Positions 6,232 through 6,793 of a stretch of DNA of 6,793 nucleotides are shown here, one piece after another. The DNA is taken from assembly GCA_023416575.1 (NCBI GenBank), contig JAEZHL010000279.1, forward strand, positions 1 through 6,793, written 5' to 3'. Each line of letters starts with the position of its first letter. Position 1 is the stretch's first letter. The translations under genes and the position numbers were made by a program. The DNA comes from Pseudomonadota bacterium (GTDB lineage Bacteria; Pseudomonadota; Alphaproteobacteria; Rhizobiales; Hyphomicrobiaceae). The notes below the pieces were generated by a model. That model saw only the letters and a program-made list of their open reading frames with translations, made no database searches and was not told the DNA's origin.

Positions 6232-6546
6232 CGCCATCGCTCCATCAGCGGTCGCCCAGACTTGGGCGGCCGCTTCACCCTGGACTGGCAAGTCACAAAC
6301 GGCGGCCTCCTGACGGCCGGAAGCCCAATTCCGGACGGCGGCCAACAATTCGTTACCGGACGACCAGCACAGCGATGGCTCTGCTCACTGAGTGACAGAA
6401 TGCCGCAGGTTACAGAAGCACTGCCTCACACATCTCGACAGTTGTATTGGGGCTTGCAGCCGAGGTTAACCAAATACTCCTTGGACACGACGTAGCTATG
6501 CTTACGCCGAGCAGGCTATCACTTGACGATATCTTGGGAGATCAAG
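6232..6546 (+). other. Non-coding stretch between the two secreted-protein genes
   Basis: These 315 bases carry no convincing gene. They begin with a 12-bp hairpin (6247-6274), continue with GC-rich sequence with short self-complementary pieces around 6303-6320, and become AT-richer from about 6410. A perfect palindrome GGTTAACC lies at 6464-6471. The end holds TCACTTGACGATATC (6519-6533) and the ribosome binding site GGGAG (6536-6540) of the next gene. A promoter for that gene must lie here, but no pair of boxes is convincing. Confidence 0.5.
6247..6274 (+). terminator. 12-bp hairpin after the Gly-rich protein gene, likely 3'-end structure
   Basis: AGCGGTCGCCCA at 6247-6258 pairs with TGGGCGGCCGCT at 6263-6274 over twelve positions, one a G-U pair, around a four-base GACT loop. 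It starts 15 bases after the stop codon. Only one T follows the stem, so it lacks the U tract of a classical terminator, but position and stability suggest transcript-end formation or stabilisation. Confidence 0.5.
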
Positions 6547-6793
6547 ATGAAATTCAGCACTTGCTCGCTAGCAGCTGTTGCAGTTGCTGCATTGGTTCTC
6601 GTATCGCCGAGGGCAGACGCAGCGGTGACCTCGAAGCTCGGAATCGCCGATCAAGGCAACATCACTCAGCAAACGGCGACGAGCACATCGAAGCACAAGA
6701 CCACGAAGCACGGCCAAAAAGGCAAGCACGCGCAGTCGAAGAAGAGCACGCATTCGAAGCAGATGCGGTCGTACCGGCCGCACGCACAACAAA
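6547..6793 (+). CDS. Secreted Lys/His-rich small protein, 3' end beyond the window
   Basis: The frame from ATG 6547 is open to the right edge, giving 82 visible residues; the end is not seen. GGGAG at 6536-6540, six bases upstream, fixes the start. Residues 1-26 are a signal peptide that nearly repeats that of the gene at 5560: both begin M-(K/R)-x-STCSLA and end PRADAA-x-TS, with cleavage after Ala25 or Ala26 expected. After a short stretch (LGIADQGNITQQTATS) the mature part becomes Lys/His/Ser/Thr/Gln-rich, with many Lys and six His within about 35 residues, such as SKHKTTKHGQKGKH. It has no similarity to the Gly-rich mature part of its neighbour. No domain is recognised. A basic, histidine-containing secreted peptide could bind polyanions or metals, but that is a guess from composition. 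Confidence 0.72.
   Translation, partial: MKFSTCSLAAVAVAALVLVSPRADAAVTSKLGIADQGNITQQTATSTSKHKTTKHGQKGKHAQSKKSTHSKQMRSYRPHAQQ

Noticed and set aside
6262..6495. Open frame of 77 residues on the + strand in the last non-coding stretch
   Set aside because: Its start lies inside the loop and right arm of the 12-bp hairpin, with no ribosome binding site and no signal peptide or domain.

Overview
The window is a GC-rich bacterial chromosome segment with every gene on the + strand. A DUF1134/EipA-type envelope protein, a CysQ-type nucleotidase and the general gene style point to an alphaproteobacterium, most likely in the order Hyphomicrobiales (Rhizobiales). The order is an inference from gene families; no rRNA or other marker gene is present to fix it.

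Layout. Positions 1-630 hold the 3' part of a cysQ gene (3'(2'),5'-bisphosphate nucleotidase). Next come three envelope-type genes: an EipA/DUF1134 protein with a signal peptide and an unusually long Tyr/Pro/Asp-rich linker (726-1676), a 499-residue protein with one N-terminal membrane anchor and a very long coiled coil (1813-3312), and a 144-residue protein whose only hydrophobic segment lies at its extreme C-terminus (3435-3869). A complete fold-type I PLP aminotransferase follows (4001-5170). It is closed by a strong intrinsic terminator (5227-5255) with an extra hairpin just before it.

After that terminator the character changes. Two small secreted proteins are separated by roughly 300-base non-coding stretches. 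The first (5560-6231) is Gly/Arg/Gln/Met-rich, with an 87-bp tandem duplication, three 27-bp tandem repeats and a Cys/Trp-rich C-terminal motif. The second (from 6547, running off the right edge) has nearly the same signal peptide but a Lys/His-rich mature region. The two look like a local family that shares an export leader but not a mature part.

How they work together: CysQ and the aminotransferase are metabolic housekeeping genes. The three genes between them share a surface or membrane location and may serve envelope integrity, as EipA does in Brucella, but nothing here proves a common function. The least-explained part is the secreted-protein pair and the non-coding DNA in front of each. 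No mobile element, tRNA, rRNA or CRISPR array is visible.
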